This document shows, one piece after another, positions 52,301 to 64,000 of a DNA stretch of 64,000 nt. Every line of letters begins with the position of its first letter. Positions within the stretch are counted from its first letter, which is position 1. The stretch spans positions 32,369,001-32,433,000 of the forward strand of contig NC_091972.1 in the NCBI RefSeq assembly GCF_036711975.1, read 5' to 3'. The translations under genes were made by a program, and so were the position numbers. Under the pieces are notes generated by a model, which saw only the letters and a program-made list of their open reading frames with translations, was not told the DNA's origin and searched no databases. Source of the stretch: Onthophagus taurus (Eukaryota; Arthropoda; Insecta; Coleoptera; Scarabaeidae).

Positions 52301-54960
52301 GTTTGTTGTACGTTTGTTGACGAATCAGAAATAGTAGCAGTAAACACTATCAATTTTTACTGTTTTTGAAGTCAAATCAACGAAATTTCGAGTCATTAAT
52401 GACTACGCTAATTCTGTCGAATATTTGCGACGAGATATCCATTTACTTTAGCCTTTTTTTAAGACTTATATCACAATTTAACAAAACGAATCGATTGGTA
52501 TTTACGCACAAGTATAGATTTGCGTTTTATATAACAATAAATTTATTTTTGTGGATTCCAAGTAAGATCTCACTAATTTTTTGTACCGCTACAAAACAAG
52601 ATAACAAAATTTGCACTTTTCTCGAATACATACTCGTCATCTTACCAATTTTATTGCGACATCTCATCCGATTTTACGCTACAAAAAATTGTTTCGAAGG
52701 AGATATGGATCGTGTTATCATATTTGTTTCATTTATATTTAACAAAGCCAAATCATGTTTTCTAAGACTTAAATGAAAATTAAAAGTGCCCAAATTGATA
52801 ACATTTTAATACGTGTTGATTTCCTTTTTAAAGAATGTAACAATAATCCAATGTAAATATACGAGTTTTTAAGATTCTTATCTCAATTGATGAGTGTGAT
52901 GAAATAAATCCCAGGATATTAGATTCATATAAAAAAATAATACTAAACGCCGCCGTATTGCTCGGAATTTTGACTCATTGTAAAATAAATACAGGTGAAC
53001 GATAAGATTGTGGGGAATTCGAAAAAAAATGTCCAGTTATTGTATATTTTTTCGATTCCAATTGAATGTAAATTTAAAAATTGCATTCTTATTATGTGGT
53101 ACAAAACACTTGAAAGTTTTCTTAGAATTTCATAATTCCAATTAATTTGCTAAAATAACAACTTGTGGGTGGAAAAACAAGCTTGAATAGGGTTATTGCC
53201 AAATTTTCAATCGAAATGAAATTCTTAATACAATAGAAGAATGAATCATAAATGAAATAATATAAAAATCGTGAAGTTGTGATAAAAAATTGTTAACACT
53301 GTTCTGTTGAAAACATCTAATTTGTCGAGAAATAAATATTAAATTAATTGCACAATAAAATTTTCATAACAAAGAAATAAAATTTTAACAAGAGAAAATA
53401 TTTGATGATCATTTCCGTTAGATGAGTGTCTTTATACGGAGATTATTTGTATCAAGGAAGAACATACTTATTCGAGAAGATCGCAATCTAATCCACGTCA
53501 GATTACAATAATTTCCTCTCACGCACTACGTGCTATGATAATTTTATCGTGTCAATTATCTGGAAAATTCTCGAGTACTTTTTATCGAGGTGTTCAGAGA
53601 GTCGAGTGGAAAGTCCTTAAGGTCTCTTGGCAAGAAAAACAGTATCACTTTTTTTTCTAATTTTTAATTTGTTTAAGTGATTCTGACGAATATTTGCCAT
53701 TGTTCTAAACAATGTTAATTACTACACATCGTTTTCACGAATGTATTCCCACCACCTTTCGAGAGAGGCGTATTTTAATACAACCAGTACTTCAATCAAA
53801 TAAATTATCACTTCATTTAACTTTAATCTGTATTTTTTTCTTGAGCCTTATTCAACATATTATTTTATTGCGTAAATGAAGTGTGAATGCTACAGAAAAA
53901 AGAAAGCCACCAGATTTTCTAGGTACTTTCAACGCTTTGTTTCTGTTCTTCTTGTATTAAGTTTTTTAACTCTTAAGTCGCATCGAGATTATTGTCATCT
54001 CTTCAGCAATTGTTTCTTTCGGTAATATTTGCTTTGATGGGTTAAGAAAATATACCTGTACAAGTTTCTGCTTTATATTTCTTTATATCTATTTCGTTAA
54101 TAATGCTTAATAATGAACAGTCGACCAGTATGTTGGTTCGCCAGTAGATATTTGCTGTAGGTTGTTTGTTTTTATTGCTTTGACAAATCTTCAACCTCAT
54201 ATTGGGTGTTTAGCGTGTATTGTGTTGAAGAATACTACATAGTGTTCCTTTTTTTGTTACATTTCGATGGACAAGATTTATGGCTTATAAGTAGCTGTGG
54301 TGAATTTTTCCAGTCATGATCCTCCTTCTGCGTTGTTACAAGGATATTTTATATGATATAGTTTATATTTTGGAATTGGTAATTAGCTTCTGTCTGCAAA
54401 ATGAGTTTCAGCCATCATCATAATTTCAATAGTCTGTTCATTACTGTCACTAAGCTAGTTTATTGGTAACTAGATTTAACATCGTCCTCATTTGCTCCAT
54501 GAGTTTGGCAAGTATTCCTTCAAGATTAGCCAAGTTCTTAATAGTAGGGTGTTGGCTGATGTCGTATGATTATCGAGTGCTTGTACATACATATGCTAAT
54601 AAAAATAAAAATATAGTATATAAAAGCAAAATAAGAATAATAATGAATATCAAAAGGAATATCACAGCAAGTTGATTTTATAGGTGCTCCAATAAAAACT
54701 TAAATTAAAGGGAAAAAAAGAAATATTTTTAATATAAGATAATACTTAAGGTACAAAAACAAGAAAAAAAAATTTTGAACCAAAAATAATTCAAGAAATA
54801 AGAACAAAATTTCAAAAACTTCAACTCAACTCAATTCAATCCTGAAGAATAAAACATGAAAAAAAATGATACGAACAACTACATCGATGCAAAACAAAAA
54901 ACAAGGATCATCATGAAAAGAAAAATAAAAAACCAAAAGCAAAAGTATACTTTCTATATC
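52301..54960. other. 2.6 kb AT-rich DNA, no supported gene
   Basis: A 136-codon open frame at 52366-52776 (+) is rich in hydrophobic residues with about two possible membrane spans. It lacks any motif, splice context or neighbour that would support a gene; a decayed chemoreceptor exon is conceivable. The rest shows no coding signal. Confidence 0.4.
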
Positions 54961-54965
54961 TATAT

Positions 54966-55138
54966 TTACGTTGGTGCCGCCACTAGATCCCACACCGATG
55001 CAAGATACTTTCTATATTTGTTTTTAAAAGTTTGTAAGCTGCGATCAGTATAACGAATAGGAAGGTTATTCAGAACTGAACCAACCATGTAAGAGAAGCA
55101 ATGTTTAAAGGCTTGCGTATGATTTAACCAATTATCCA
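54966..55138 (-). pseudogene. Jockey/CR1-like LINE C-terminal end
   Basis: The minus strand reads 'AFKHCFSYMVGSVLNNLPIRYTD' and 'QTFKNKYRKYL', the usual last block of this LINE type. It is probably the severed end of the minus-strand LINE at 57170-59910, separated from it by the Penelope-like element. Confidence 0.7.
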
Positions 55139-57160
55139 TGTTGCAAGTGAAAAATTTAAAAACAGATAAAAACTTCGAGCTACATAGAAGATTCGAAATA
55201 ATTAAAAACCATATCAATTTCATTAACAGTTGTATTAAAGAAGACATCACACCTAATTTTGCCAAGATTAAATGTAATAAACTTAACAACAATTCAAAAT
55301 TTAAACTTATTAAGAAGATTTTGCGGGGTGAGGAGAAGAGACATTTTATACAATTAAATGTTACATATGAAAAACTTGCCTTTACACAACTACATCACCA
55401 ACAAATTGAAGAAATTGTAATGCAAGCCATCGAAGAAGCTAAAGAACATAATCGAGAAGATAGAAGAAGAAAAAGAAACAAAACTTAATAACTTAAAGAA
55501 GACTGCAATTAAGAAGAAACCTATAGTTAATAATCATAATGTAAGTGACGGTACAATTGGTCAATTTAAAAACCTTACAAACATTCATTTCAGTCAGACA
55601 GAAAAAGAACTGCTACTACTTAACAAAGGAGATAAATTTACCTTCTCTTTAGGGGTGGATTTAATAAATACAGCTATCGATCTAGATATTATTATTAAGA
55701 ACAATCCTAATCATGATGATATAAAAAACGATTTATTACATTTTTTAAATAACAGAAACAAAATTAAAATCGCTAATACTTTTGTTAAAGAAAATTTCGA
55801 AAATTGGAAAATTATTACATCTACAAAACATAAATTAAAAGAGAAAGACACTGTGTTTGCTAAAGCCGACAAAGGAGCGGGCATAGTTATTTTAGATAGA
55901 AACATGTATTTATAAAAGACTTATGATTTTTTAAATTCCGATAGTTATAAAAAAATTACATTTAACCCTTTAGACAAAATAATGAGAAAAACTAGAGAGA
56001 TTATAAATAATTGTAAAGCAACCTTAACGGAGTACACCTCTTTTTTTAAAAATTCTGATAGAAAATTTTAAGCTTTTTATTTTTTAGAGATCAAACCTAA
56101 TTTACTTACAATTTATTCATTGCCTAAGCTCCATAAAGACGATATGCCCATCAGGCCCATTACTAATTTTGGTAATTCACCTACACGTAAACTTATTAAC
56201 TTTATGTCCAATATTTTTAAACAAATACATTTCAAACCTACTTTTAAAATAGATAATTCTAATCATTTCATAAATTTAACTAACAGCATCAATATTAATG
56301 ATTGTATTCTAATCTCTTTCGACGTCACTAATCTTTATCCCAACGTACCTCTAGATTACACACATATTATTGTTTCAAATTTATTTACTTCACATTTCAA
56401 TAATATAAATGAAGTCCAGGATTTTAATGCGGTTATCAAACATATTGTTTCACAGAACTATTGTTGTTTCAATGATGAATTCTTTGTTCTTTCGAATGGT
56501 CTTCCTATGAGGATGCCACTGTCGGGATTACTAGCTGAATTTTTTTTGGATGATATTGAGAATAAACATATTATGAATCCTATCAACCCTTTTTTGGAAA
56601 ATATTGTAGCTTGATACAGATATGTGGATGATATTTTTTGTATTTGGAGAGGCGATATGAGTGGTTAAAGCACCCCCTCTTAGGGGGTTGCTCGTTCAAG
56701 CCTCAAATGACATCAAAAGATGTCCCCCAAACAAAATCATTCAACGGGTTTCGTGAAACTTTTCTAATCACTATGGGATAAGAAATATACGGGGTGGCTC
56801 GTCTGAGATGGAACACCCTGTATACTTGAAAAAAGTGACGTGTATTCGGTTGGTTACTATAACTGTAAAAGTAAATATATTGGTCAAACGGGTAGGAAAT
56901 TGGAAACTAGGATTCGAGAACACAAAACTAAAGCTAACTCTAATATATTTAAACATCACATAGAAACAGGACATCAAATAAATTATAAAGAGGTCGAACT
57001 CCTACATTCTTGCAACAAAGGTTCAAAACTTGATTTTTTGGAAATTTTAGAAATAACTAAAATTAAAAATGATAATGAATATACACTTCTTAACGAACAG
57101 CTTCAACTTTTTCAAAAACCTTTATTTTCATTTCTAAAAGGCTTTAACCTTAAAATTTAA
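55139..57160 (+). pseudogene. Penelope-like element: reverse transcriptase plus GIY-YIG nuclease, broken
   Basis: 55138-55488 and 55655-55915 give the N-terminal part ('FAKADKGAGIVILDRN' block, which precedes the polymerase in this class). 56120-56614 carries the RT core ('MPKLHKDDMPIRPI', 'ILISFDVTNLYPNVPLD' with the first catalytic D, 'LSNGLPMRMPLSGLLAEFF'), and the catalytic 'YRYVDDIF' follows after a stop at about 56613. At about 56660-56815 foreign sequence replaces the connector. 56840-57160 encodes the GIY-YIG endonuclease ('YNCKSKYIGQTGRKLETRIREHK') to its natural end. Frameshifts at 55488, 55915 and 56614 and the lost connector make it inactive. The orientation is opposite to the LINE that surrounds it. 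Confidence 0.87.
56648..56800 (+). repeat. tRNA-like (Ser/Leu type) SINE-like insert in Penelope element
   Basis: ggcgatatgagtggttaaag has the form of a class II tRNA A box (GAGTGGTTAA). A ccccc/ggggg stem with a tctta loop follows, and gctcgttcaagcctc resembles a B box (GTTCAAGCC). A tail of about 95 bp without coding follows. No target duplication was identified. It is most simply a tRNA-derived SINE or tRNA relic. Confidence 0.5.
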
Positions 57161-57169
57161 ATTTAAAGT

Positions 57170-59910
57170 TTAAAGATTTTTCAAGTTTTTTGTTTGTTTT
57201 CCGATTTTCTACTACGCGTCCACTTTGCATGTCATCCAACGACAGTTTCTTCTTCTCTCTCCGCCAATATGGTTGTTTCGTAATACCGAACACATTAAAT
57301 AAATTATAGATGATGCACATCGGTTCTGTACGTGATCCTTTCATAAAGGTAAGGTGGTTTGCAACTACAGACAATAGAAACCATTCCACAAGTAACATGA
57401 AGTTTACGACGATCCCCCATGTTCAACCAATTTGCATTAGCCAACTTATAAGACACTCTTTCATTACAACGTATGCCGTAAATAAATCTCAGACAACATT
57501 TTTAAACCCTTTCTATCCTCTGGGAATCCCTCATCATTAAACAAAGACCATAAACAAGATCGATAAACAATGATTGAATGATGAGAATCAAGGAATCACA
57601 TAACATTAACTTCGCATCTTCATTCAACAAATGTCTGTTAGGATAGAGCACTTTTAACCTGCCATACGAATGCTTAATCAATACATTAACGTGATCGGTG
57701 AAATATAAATCATTGTCAACCTCTAGACCTAATATCTTAACATTATTAACAAAATTAATATTTGTATTCTTTATTTTAATATTCATATTATTACTAGTAT
57801 TACATAACTTTCTAACTTTTTTATTGCCAAAAATTATAGCCGATGATTTATTCGGATTCAACCACAACAAATGTGATTCGGATCAAGGTCCTCATTTATA
57901 AGCCTAACAGCATTATGGATCTCTTGCAAGGGAAGCGAGTAATAAATGAGAGTATTATCCGCATATAGGTGGTATTTACAAGTTGTTATATGAGTAGGTA
58001 AGGCAGAAGTGTATATTAAAAACAAAAGAAATCCAAGAATTGAACCTTGTGGTATACCAGAAGAAACGCATCCCTGCTCCAAAACACATTCGCCAATCCT
58101 CACCTTCTGAAATCTGTCATTCCGATAACATTCCAGCAGAATCATTCTTTAGCCCAACATAACGCAGAATAGCAATGAGCATCTAGTGGTTAACAGTATC
58201 AAACGCTTTACTGTAATCTAGAGTCACAAATATGGTAAGAAGTCCTAAATCGGACGCTTTATGATTGTCATCAATGACGCCTGTAGTGCTATTTCACAAG
58301 AATATCCATTGGGAAATCCTGATTGATATTTAGGCAAAACATCTTGATTATGTATATAATCACATAGAAAATTTTTGACATAATAGGCAATATACTAATA
58401 GGGCGAAAATCGTTAAAATTAATAGGCTGTGATGTCTTCGGGGCAGGTGTAACGAGCGATTGCTTCCAGCACTGTGGGACAGTGCAGGAAGTAATGCAAG
58501 CATTGATAATGTGGCGGATCTGCTGTACAATATGGGGACAACAGATGCGAATAAATTTTAAGTTAATGCCGTCAGATCTACAACAATTCGTTTTTATTTT
58601 TGAAATAGCCGTTTCGATAACACTATCAGATACCTCAGTAAAGGAAAAAGTAGTTCCAATACCACCCCTGAAGTGAGTTTTATAATACTCTAGCAAGGAC
58701 TCATCTAACTGAAAGTTTTGTTGAGAAGAGGTAATAAAGAATTCATTACAATCCGAGGGATTAATATCAAGCCGTCTGACGTTTTTCGATTTAATAATGT
58801 TGTTATTTCTTAGAAACCGCCATTTATCAGCGACAATTTCTGCTTAAAATAAGCTTTCTTTTCTTATCTGTAGTAAGATTACGCAAAGTCCTGTAATATT
58901 CACCATGTGCAGGATTTCCGGTGGTTTTGTATTTAATTAAATGCTTTATTCTTCAGTCTAATCATAAGTTTAATATTGTCCGTCACCCAAGGTGTTTTAG
59001 GCTTATTATTATATATAATCGAGACAAAGGGAATATGAAGATCTAAAAGTTGCACCAAATTAGCAATAAAAAATTCCAATTTATCATCAACGCCAATGAT
59101 GTCGTACATGTGAAACCAAGGAACTGACATCAAGTCAGTATAGAAAATATCATAATCAAAATTTTTAAAAGATCTAACACGTCGACTGACCGGCGGTAAA
59201 ACTGATTCCATCACATTAAAGGTACAGTAGACAACACAATGGTCTGAAATGCCCGAATCCGATACACCAACATCAGTTACTCAAATGTAACTATGTAATC
59301 TAAGCAAGTCTGAGAGTTTCCTGCAATTCTTGCCCACAGATTAGTTGCTTTAAGCGGAAACCCACAAACACATCGCACAAACGTTTCCAAGTAGTTGCAC
59401 CACCACACAATGCATCCACATTAAAATCACCCAAACAAAACATTTCATCCGTGGAGGGACACACAAATGCCAACGAGTCCTCAAATTGGGTCAAAACATA
59501 TATCACACCTATATATCACATCAACCACAATTTTGGTATGTCGACAACTGATCTCAATTCACAATTGGTCCAATGAGCTGGAAATGCCATGAAACAATCG
59601 CTTAGGCCTAAGGGAACTATGAACATATAATCGAACTCCACCACCCAAAGAGCCACGAGGCTGATGATAAAAAATATAATCCTTTATTAGGAGATAATCT
59701 AAGTCAATACCAGGTCTCAGTTACAGCTAAAATGTCTATACCTTCCTGCTACTCTCGGTTGTATTTTTCGTGAATGGATGGGTTGGACTTGATGTATATT
59801 ATCTCTCTTTTCAGGTAGTGCGGACCATAACTGTTATTGCAGAACCTTGCAAACTTCGTCTTCTCTATTATTTGCGGGTAGTTCTTTTCGCAATCAGCAC
59901 ATTTAAGTTG
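57170..59910 (-). pseudogene. Jockey/CR1-like LINE, minus strand, broken
   Basis: Right to left: endonuclease at about 59890-59220 ('DILAVTETW', 59506-59300 'FCLGDFNVDAL'), linker at 59214-58933 ('TPWVTDNIKLMIRLKNKAF'), polymerase start at 58696-58289 ('INFNDFRPISILPIMSKI'), polymerase core at 58145-57858 ('[18 protein letters not shown]', 'YADNTLIYY' where the second D of YADD is N), thumb at 57870-57502 ('LGLEVDNDLYFTDHV') and C-terminal parts to about 57200. Many frame breaks. Same lineage as 41120-44040. Confidence 0.82.
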
Positions 59911-60099
59911 GTATCGCGAGTAAAATTTTTGATTTAAAATTATAATATTTAGGGATTTCTTAGGAAGATTTACTGATATATTTTTGAATATTAATTATGA
60001 TTTATTGCAAACAGACAAATTTATATGTATGAACAGACGAATTAACGAAAATAATAAATGTTGCATGGGAGCTCTGTCTAAAACGCCTTTAAAATATTT

Positions 60100-60420
60100 G
60101 ACTATTGCGTGCTTATGACGAACGGTGTTAAAACTTTGACCTTAACCGCAACATTTTCTAAAACACTTTAAACTGCAGAGAAAAATGGAGAGGTCAATGC
60201 TTGGTGTTATTGATGTGATTACCCGAATTGCAAAACGCAAATGGAATTGGGCGGGGTATGTTTCCAGCTTGAAAGATGGAAAATGGAGAAAAGGACTACT
60301 CGAGTAGAAACAAAGAATAGATAAGAGAAGTAGACGAAGGCCACTCAAACGTTGGACTGATGATATCTATGATATCTATGTTCAGCAGTGGACGTTAAAG
60401 GCTGGAAGATACACATAAGT
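60100..60420 (+). pseudogene. RTE-like LINE C-terminal scrap
   Basis: Broken frames read 'NCREKWRGQCLV', 'KWNWAGYVSSLKDGKW' and 'RSRRRPLKRWTDDIYD', the standard C-terminal region after the polymerase, with its W-x-G-H/Y-V and R-R-P.RWTDD blocks. Confidence 0.7.
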
Positions 60421-61448
60421 TCACCTTCAGCTTCATCTTTAGTTGGATTGGGATCTATTCTGATGTTAGGCTTACATGTTTAGGCTTTTTTTGTTTAAGG
60501 CATTGTTAGGATTTAATTTGAATACTCCGCAGATAGCTGACATTTGGTCTTTCTGACAGTGCTGAAATAGATCCAAACAAATTAATTTCTACTACAACAT
60601 GAGAAGAATTACTATGTTCCAAGCGGAGTATGTCCATGCAGCTGCTAAAGCAAATATTTTAAATCCATATTTATTTGGATTTAGAACATCTTTCCCTAGA
60701 TCTCTCCAATTTCTCGCCCACTGTAACATACTCATCTACAGGTTGGAAACTTAGACACTTTTAAACACAAACAAATCAAAAGCGCAGAGATGAAATATCT
60801 GCGAAAAATAGTACTAAAACCAGAAAAAGATTTCATTTTCCTACTAGTCACCATTTTGGCGAAGCTTTTCGCAACACCATGATGCATAGTAAAAGTACCA
60901 TACAAAAATAAATAATCATTAGAATAAAATTTAATAAATTATATGATGTTTTAGTATGCTAGATTGAAACCTTAAGCACAGTGACCACACTTCATCTTTT
61001 AATTATCTCTAAAATACACCTTCAAAACCACGTTCCGTGAAAGAATATTTTAAAAATTGTAATTATGCAATAATGAAAAAAGATTTCATTTACAATAACC
61101 TAAAATGATTCTTTATTATTTGGGATTATTTAAAATTTTGCAATTGAACATTAACTTAGTACTGTTGGGGATGATGCTTTGAGATTTTAAATAATTATAT
61201 TAATCGCAATTTAACAAACTAGTTATCTATAACCATTGAGAAAAAAAAACATTAAATATCTCAGGAACAATAGCGAGGTCTATAAAGTTTTATTTTTATT
61301 TTTCGTCGAAAAAATAACATAATACTAACCATATAATATTAATTTTTGCTTCTTTCGAAAAAACCCCTTATCTATGTCGCTATTTGTCCAATTAGGACTT
61401 CGGAGATATGCTTAATCCTGTTATTCGAGATAAATTCATTAATACCCT
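60421..61448. other. Upstream region of chitin-binding gene C
   Basis: AT-rich, with no coding signal found. Confidence 0.4.
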
Positions 61449-61455
61449 TATAAAA
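61449..61455 (+). promoter_or_regulatory. TATA box candidate of gene C
   Basis: tataaaa in cccttataaaaacatg, 113 bases before the ATG at 61562. Confidence 0.45.
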
Positions 61456-61561
61456 ACATGCTGGGGAATATTTCCGCCAAAAGTAAAAATATTTTCAATG
61501 TGATTATATTAAGAGGACGTGTAAAATTCTTACAGTTTTAGTGTAGTTTTTTTTTGAAGAG

Positions 61562-64000
61562 ATGATTTATGTCGTTTTAATCACCACAACGTTGGTGATT
61601 ACACTTTCTTCTTCAACAAGTAAGTACTTAACACAATATATCTAAATAAAAGATATTTACAATTAAAACTTTTTTTAGAACTCGATCAATGTCCTTCAAT
61701 AGATGAATTCTCTATTCACTTGCCCCACGAAAATGATTGCACGAGATATTATCAATGCAAAATGATTGAATGTCCACCCAATTTACATTTCAACCCTGAA
61801 TTAGGAGTTTGTGACTGGCCACAAACTGCGGGATGTGAACCTGGAACAGGTACAACAACGCAAAGTACAGGTGATTGTGATGATACGACCACCACATGTG
61901 CTGGGGGCACCACAACGGAATCTGGTGTTGGTGTCATATGTCCAGAAAACGGTGTTCATTTACCACACGAATCTGACTGTACAAAATTCTATATATGTGA
62001 TTGGGGCAAACCGATTCTTCAACAATGTCCCGGTGGACTTCATTTTAATCCATCTCTACAAGTATGTGATTGGCCGGCAAACGCGGGTTGTGAAGCAAAC
62101 GTTGGCAGTAGTACAACACCGAATGGAAATGGAGAAGAAACTTCAACACCAAATGGAAATATAGAAGAAACCACAACATCATCTGGAAATGGAGAACAAA
62201 CTACAACACCAGCTGGAAATGGAGGCGAAACCACAACATCAGCTGGAAATGGAGGAGGTGAAAGTTGTAACGGTATTGACTGCACAACGGAATCAGTTAC
62301 AACACCAATTGGGGGTGGTGGAAGTACCGGAGGATGGGATGGTGTTTGTCCAGAAGAAAATGGAGAGAACGTAGTATTATTACCTCATGAAACAGACTGC
62401 AACAAATTTTACAAATGTGATTGGGGTAAACCAATTCTTCAGCAATGTCCAGATGGACTGCATTTTAATCCATCTTTACAAGTATGCGATTGGCCGGAAA
62501 ATGCGGGTTGTGAAGCAAACGGAGGCGGTAGTACAACACCAAATGGAAATGGAGAAGAAACTTCAACACCAAATGGAAATATAGAAGAAACCACAACATC
62601 ATCTGGAAATGGAGAACAAACTACAACACCGGCTGGAAATGGAGGCGAAACCACAACATCAGCTGGAAATGGAGGAGGTGAAAGTTGTAACGGTATTGAC
62701 TGCACAACGGAATCAGTTACAACACCAATTGGGGGTGGTGGAAGTACCGGAGGATGGGATGGTGTTTGTCCAGAAGAAAATGGAGAGAACGTAGTATTAT
62801 TACCTCATGAAACAGACTGCAACAAATTTTACAAATGTGATTGGGGTAAACCAATTCTTCAGCAATGTCCAGATGGGCTTCATTTTAATCCATCTTTACA
62901 AGTATGTGATTGGCCGGCAAATGCGGGTTGTGAAGGAAACGGAGGCGGTAGTACAACACCGAATGGAAATGGAGAAGAAACTTCAACACCAAATGGAAAT
63001 ATAGAAGAAACCACAACATCATCTGGAAATGGAGAACAAACTACAACACCGGCTGGAAATGGAGGCGAAACCACAACATCAGCTGGAAATGGAGGAGGTG
63101 AAAGTTGTAACGGTATTGACTGCACAACGGAATCAGTTACAACACCAATTGGGGGTGGTGGAAGTACCGGAGGATGGGATGGTGTTTGTCCAGAAGAAAA
63201 TGGAGAAAACGTAGTATTATTACCTCATGAAACAGACTGCAACAAATTTTACAAATGTGATTGGGGTAAACCAATTCTTCAGCAATGTCCAGATGGACTT
63301 CATTTTAATCCATCTTTACAAGTATGTGATTGGCCGGCAAATGCTGGTTGTGAAATAAACGGTGGCGGTAGTACAACGCCGAATGGAAATGGAGAAGAAA
63401 CTTCAACACCAAATGGAAATATAGAAGAAACCACAACATCATCTGGAAATGGAGAACAAACTACAACACCGGCTGGAAATGGAGGCGAAACTACAACATC
63501 ATCTGGAAATGTAGGTGGTGAAAGTTGCAACGGTATTGATTGTACAACGGAATCAGTTACAACACCGATTGGGGGTGGTGGAAGTACCGGAGGATGGAAT
63601 GGTGTTTGTCCAGAAGGAAATGGGGAGAACGTAGTATTATTACCTCATGAAACAGACTGTAATCAATTTTACAAATGTGATTGGGGTAAACCAATTCTTC
63701 AGCAATGTCCAGATGGACTTCATTTTAATCCATCTTTACAAGTATGCGATTGGCCGGCAAATGCGGGTTGTGAAGCAAACGGAGGCGGTAGTACAACACC
63801 AAATGGAAATGGAGAAGAAACTTCAACACCAAATGGAAATATAGAAGAAACCACAACATCATCTGGAAATGGAGAACAAACTACAACACCGGCTGGAAAT
63901 GGAGGCGAAACTACAACATCATCTGGAAATGGAGGTGGTGAAAGTTGCAACGGTATTGATTGCACAACGGAATCAGTTACAACACCGATTGGGGGTGGTG
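61562..64000 (+). CDS. Mucin-like secreted chitin-binding protein C, repetitive, truncated at window end
   Basis: Exon 1 at 61562-61619 (gtaagt donor) encodes a signal peptide ('MIYVVLITTTLVITLSSS'). A 59-bp intron leads to exon 2 from 61679, which stays open to the window edge (more than 770 codons). An initial ChtBD2 domain (residues about 25-75, spacing with x9-C-x12-C-x7-C at its end) is followed by a Thr-rich linker. Then 140-residue units repeat every 420 bp exactly (landmark ggtgtttgtccagaag at 62341, 62761, 63181, 63601). Each unit has one ChtBD2 domain (C-x16-C-x5-C-x9-C-x12-C-x7-C, 'HETDCNKFYKCDWGKP') and a Thr/Ser/Gly/Asn/Glu-rich mucin stretch of short 'TTTSSGNGEQ'-like steps holding a separate C-N-G-I-D-C pair. 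Units are almost identical. The protein is probably a heavily O-glycosylated peritrophic matrix mucin (inference). It belongs to a different subfamily from genes A and B. Confidence 0.93.

Noticed and set aside
52366..52776. 136-codon hydrophobic open frame that might be a chemoreceptor fragment
   Set aside because: No conserved chemoreceptor C-terminal motif and no adjoining exons could be found.
62040..63965. Long open frames on the minus strand across the repeats of gene C
   Set aside because: They are antisense shadows of the repetitive Thr/Gly-rich coding sequence and repeat with the same 420-bp period.

Overview
The window looks like nuclear DNA from a beetle (insect). The reasons are short introns of 55-63 bp with GT..AG ends, an AT-rich background, isoprenyl-diphosphate-synthase (IDS) type terpene synthase-like genes of the kind described in leaf beetles, secreted chitin-binding (peritrophin-A) genes, and a dense load of insect transposons (Tc1/mariner, Tc5/pogo, hAT, Penelope, several non-LTR retrotransposon lineages). 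The species cannot be named from sequence alone.

Layout. 1-7085 is a graveyard of transposons: a LINE endonuclease scrap, a mariner remnant with an hAT MITE inside it, a bounded 1.45-kb TA-flanked mariner element, a LINE scrap and a pogo/Tigger-like transposase relic. 7880-25806 holds three IDS/terpene synthase-like genes on the + strand. Copies 1 and 2 (7880-9172, 15749-17039) are a tandem duplicate pair, separated by a 4.2-kb satellite array (10030-14270) of 183-bp monomers. The core of the array is a homogenised 366-bp dimeric higher-order repeat. Copy 3 (24505-25806) is more diverged, keeps one more intron, and lies after LINE fragments and an apparently intact 3.4-kb Tc5-like transposon. 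25980-31784 is transposon DNA, including a 3.9-kb element with about 0.45-kb terminal inverted repeats that carries a conserved protein I cannot name.

32382-40503 contains two small secreted chitin-binding genes (five and two domains) with a broken LINE region and a foldback MITE between them. 41120-61000 is again mostly mobile DNA: a LINE interrupted by a 217-bp insertion, mariner relics, two MITE/mariner elements with exact TA target duplications, a diverged tandem repeat, and a Penelope-like element (reverse transcriptase plus GIY-YIG) nested in a minus-strand LINE. 61562-64000 is the start of a large mucin-like chitin-binding protein with 420-bp (140-residue) near-identical repeats; it runs off the window.

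How the genes relate. The three IDS-like proteins keep the first aspartate-rich motif but have an altered second motif (N for the first D) and, in two of them, a changed IPP-binding G-K-x-x-R motif. This pattern suggests terpene synthase rather than prenyltransferase activity, perhaps in pheromone or defence volatile biosynthesis (inference). The chitin-binding genes probably serve the gut peritrophic matrix or cuticle. Everything else is mobile or repetitive DNA.
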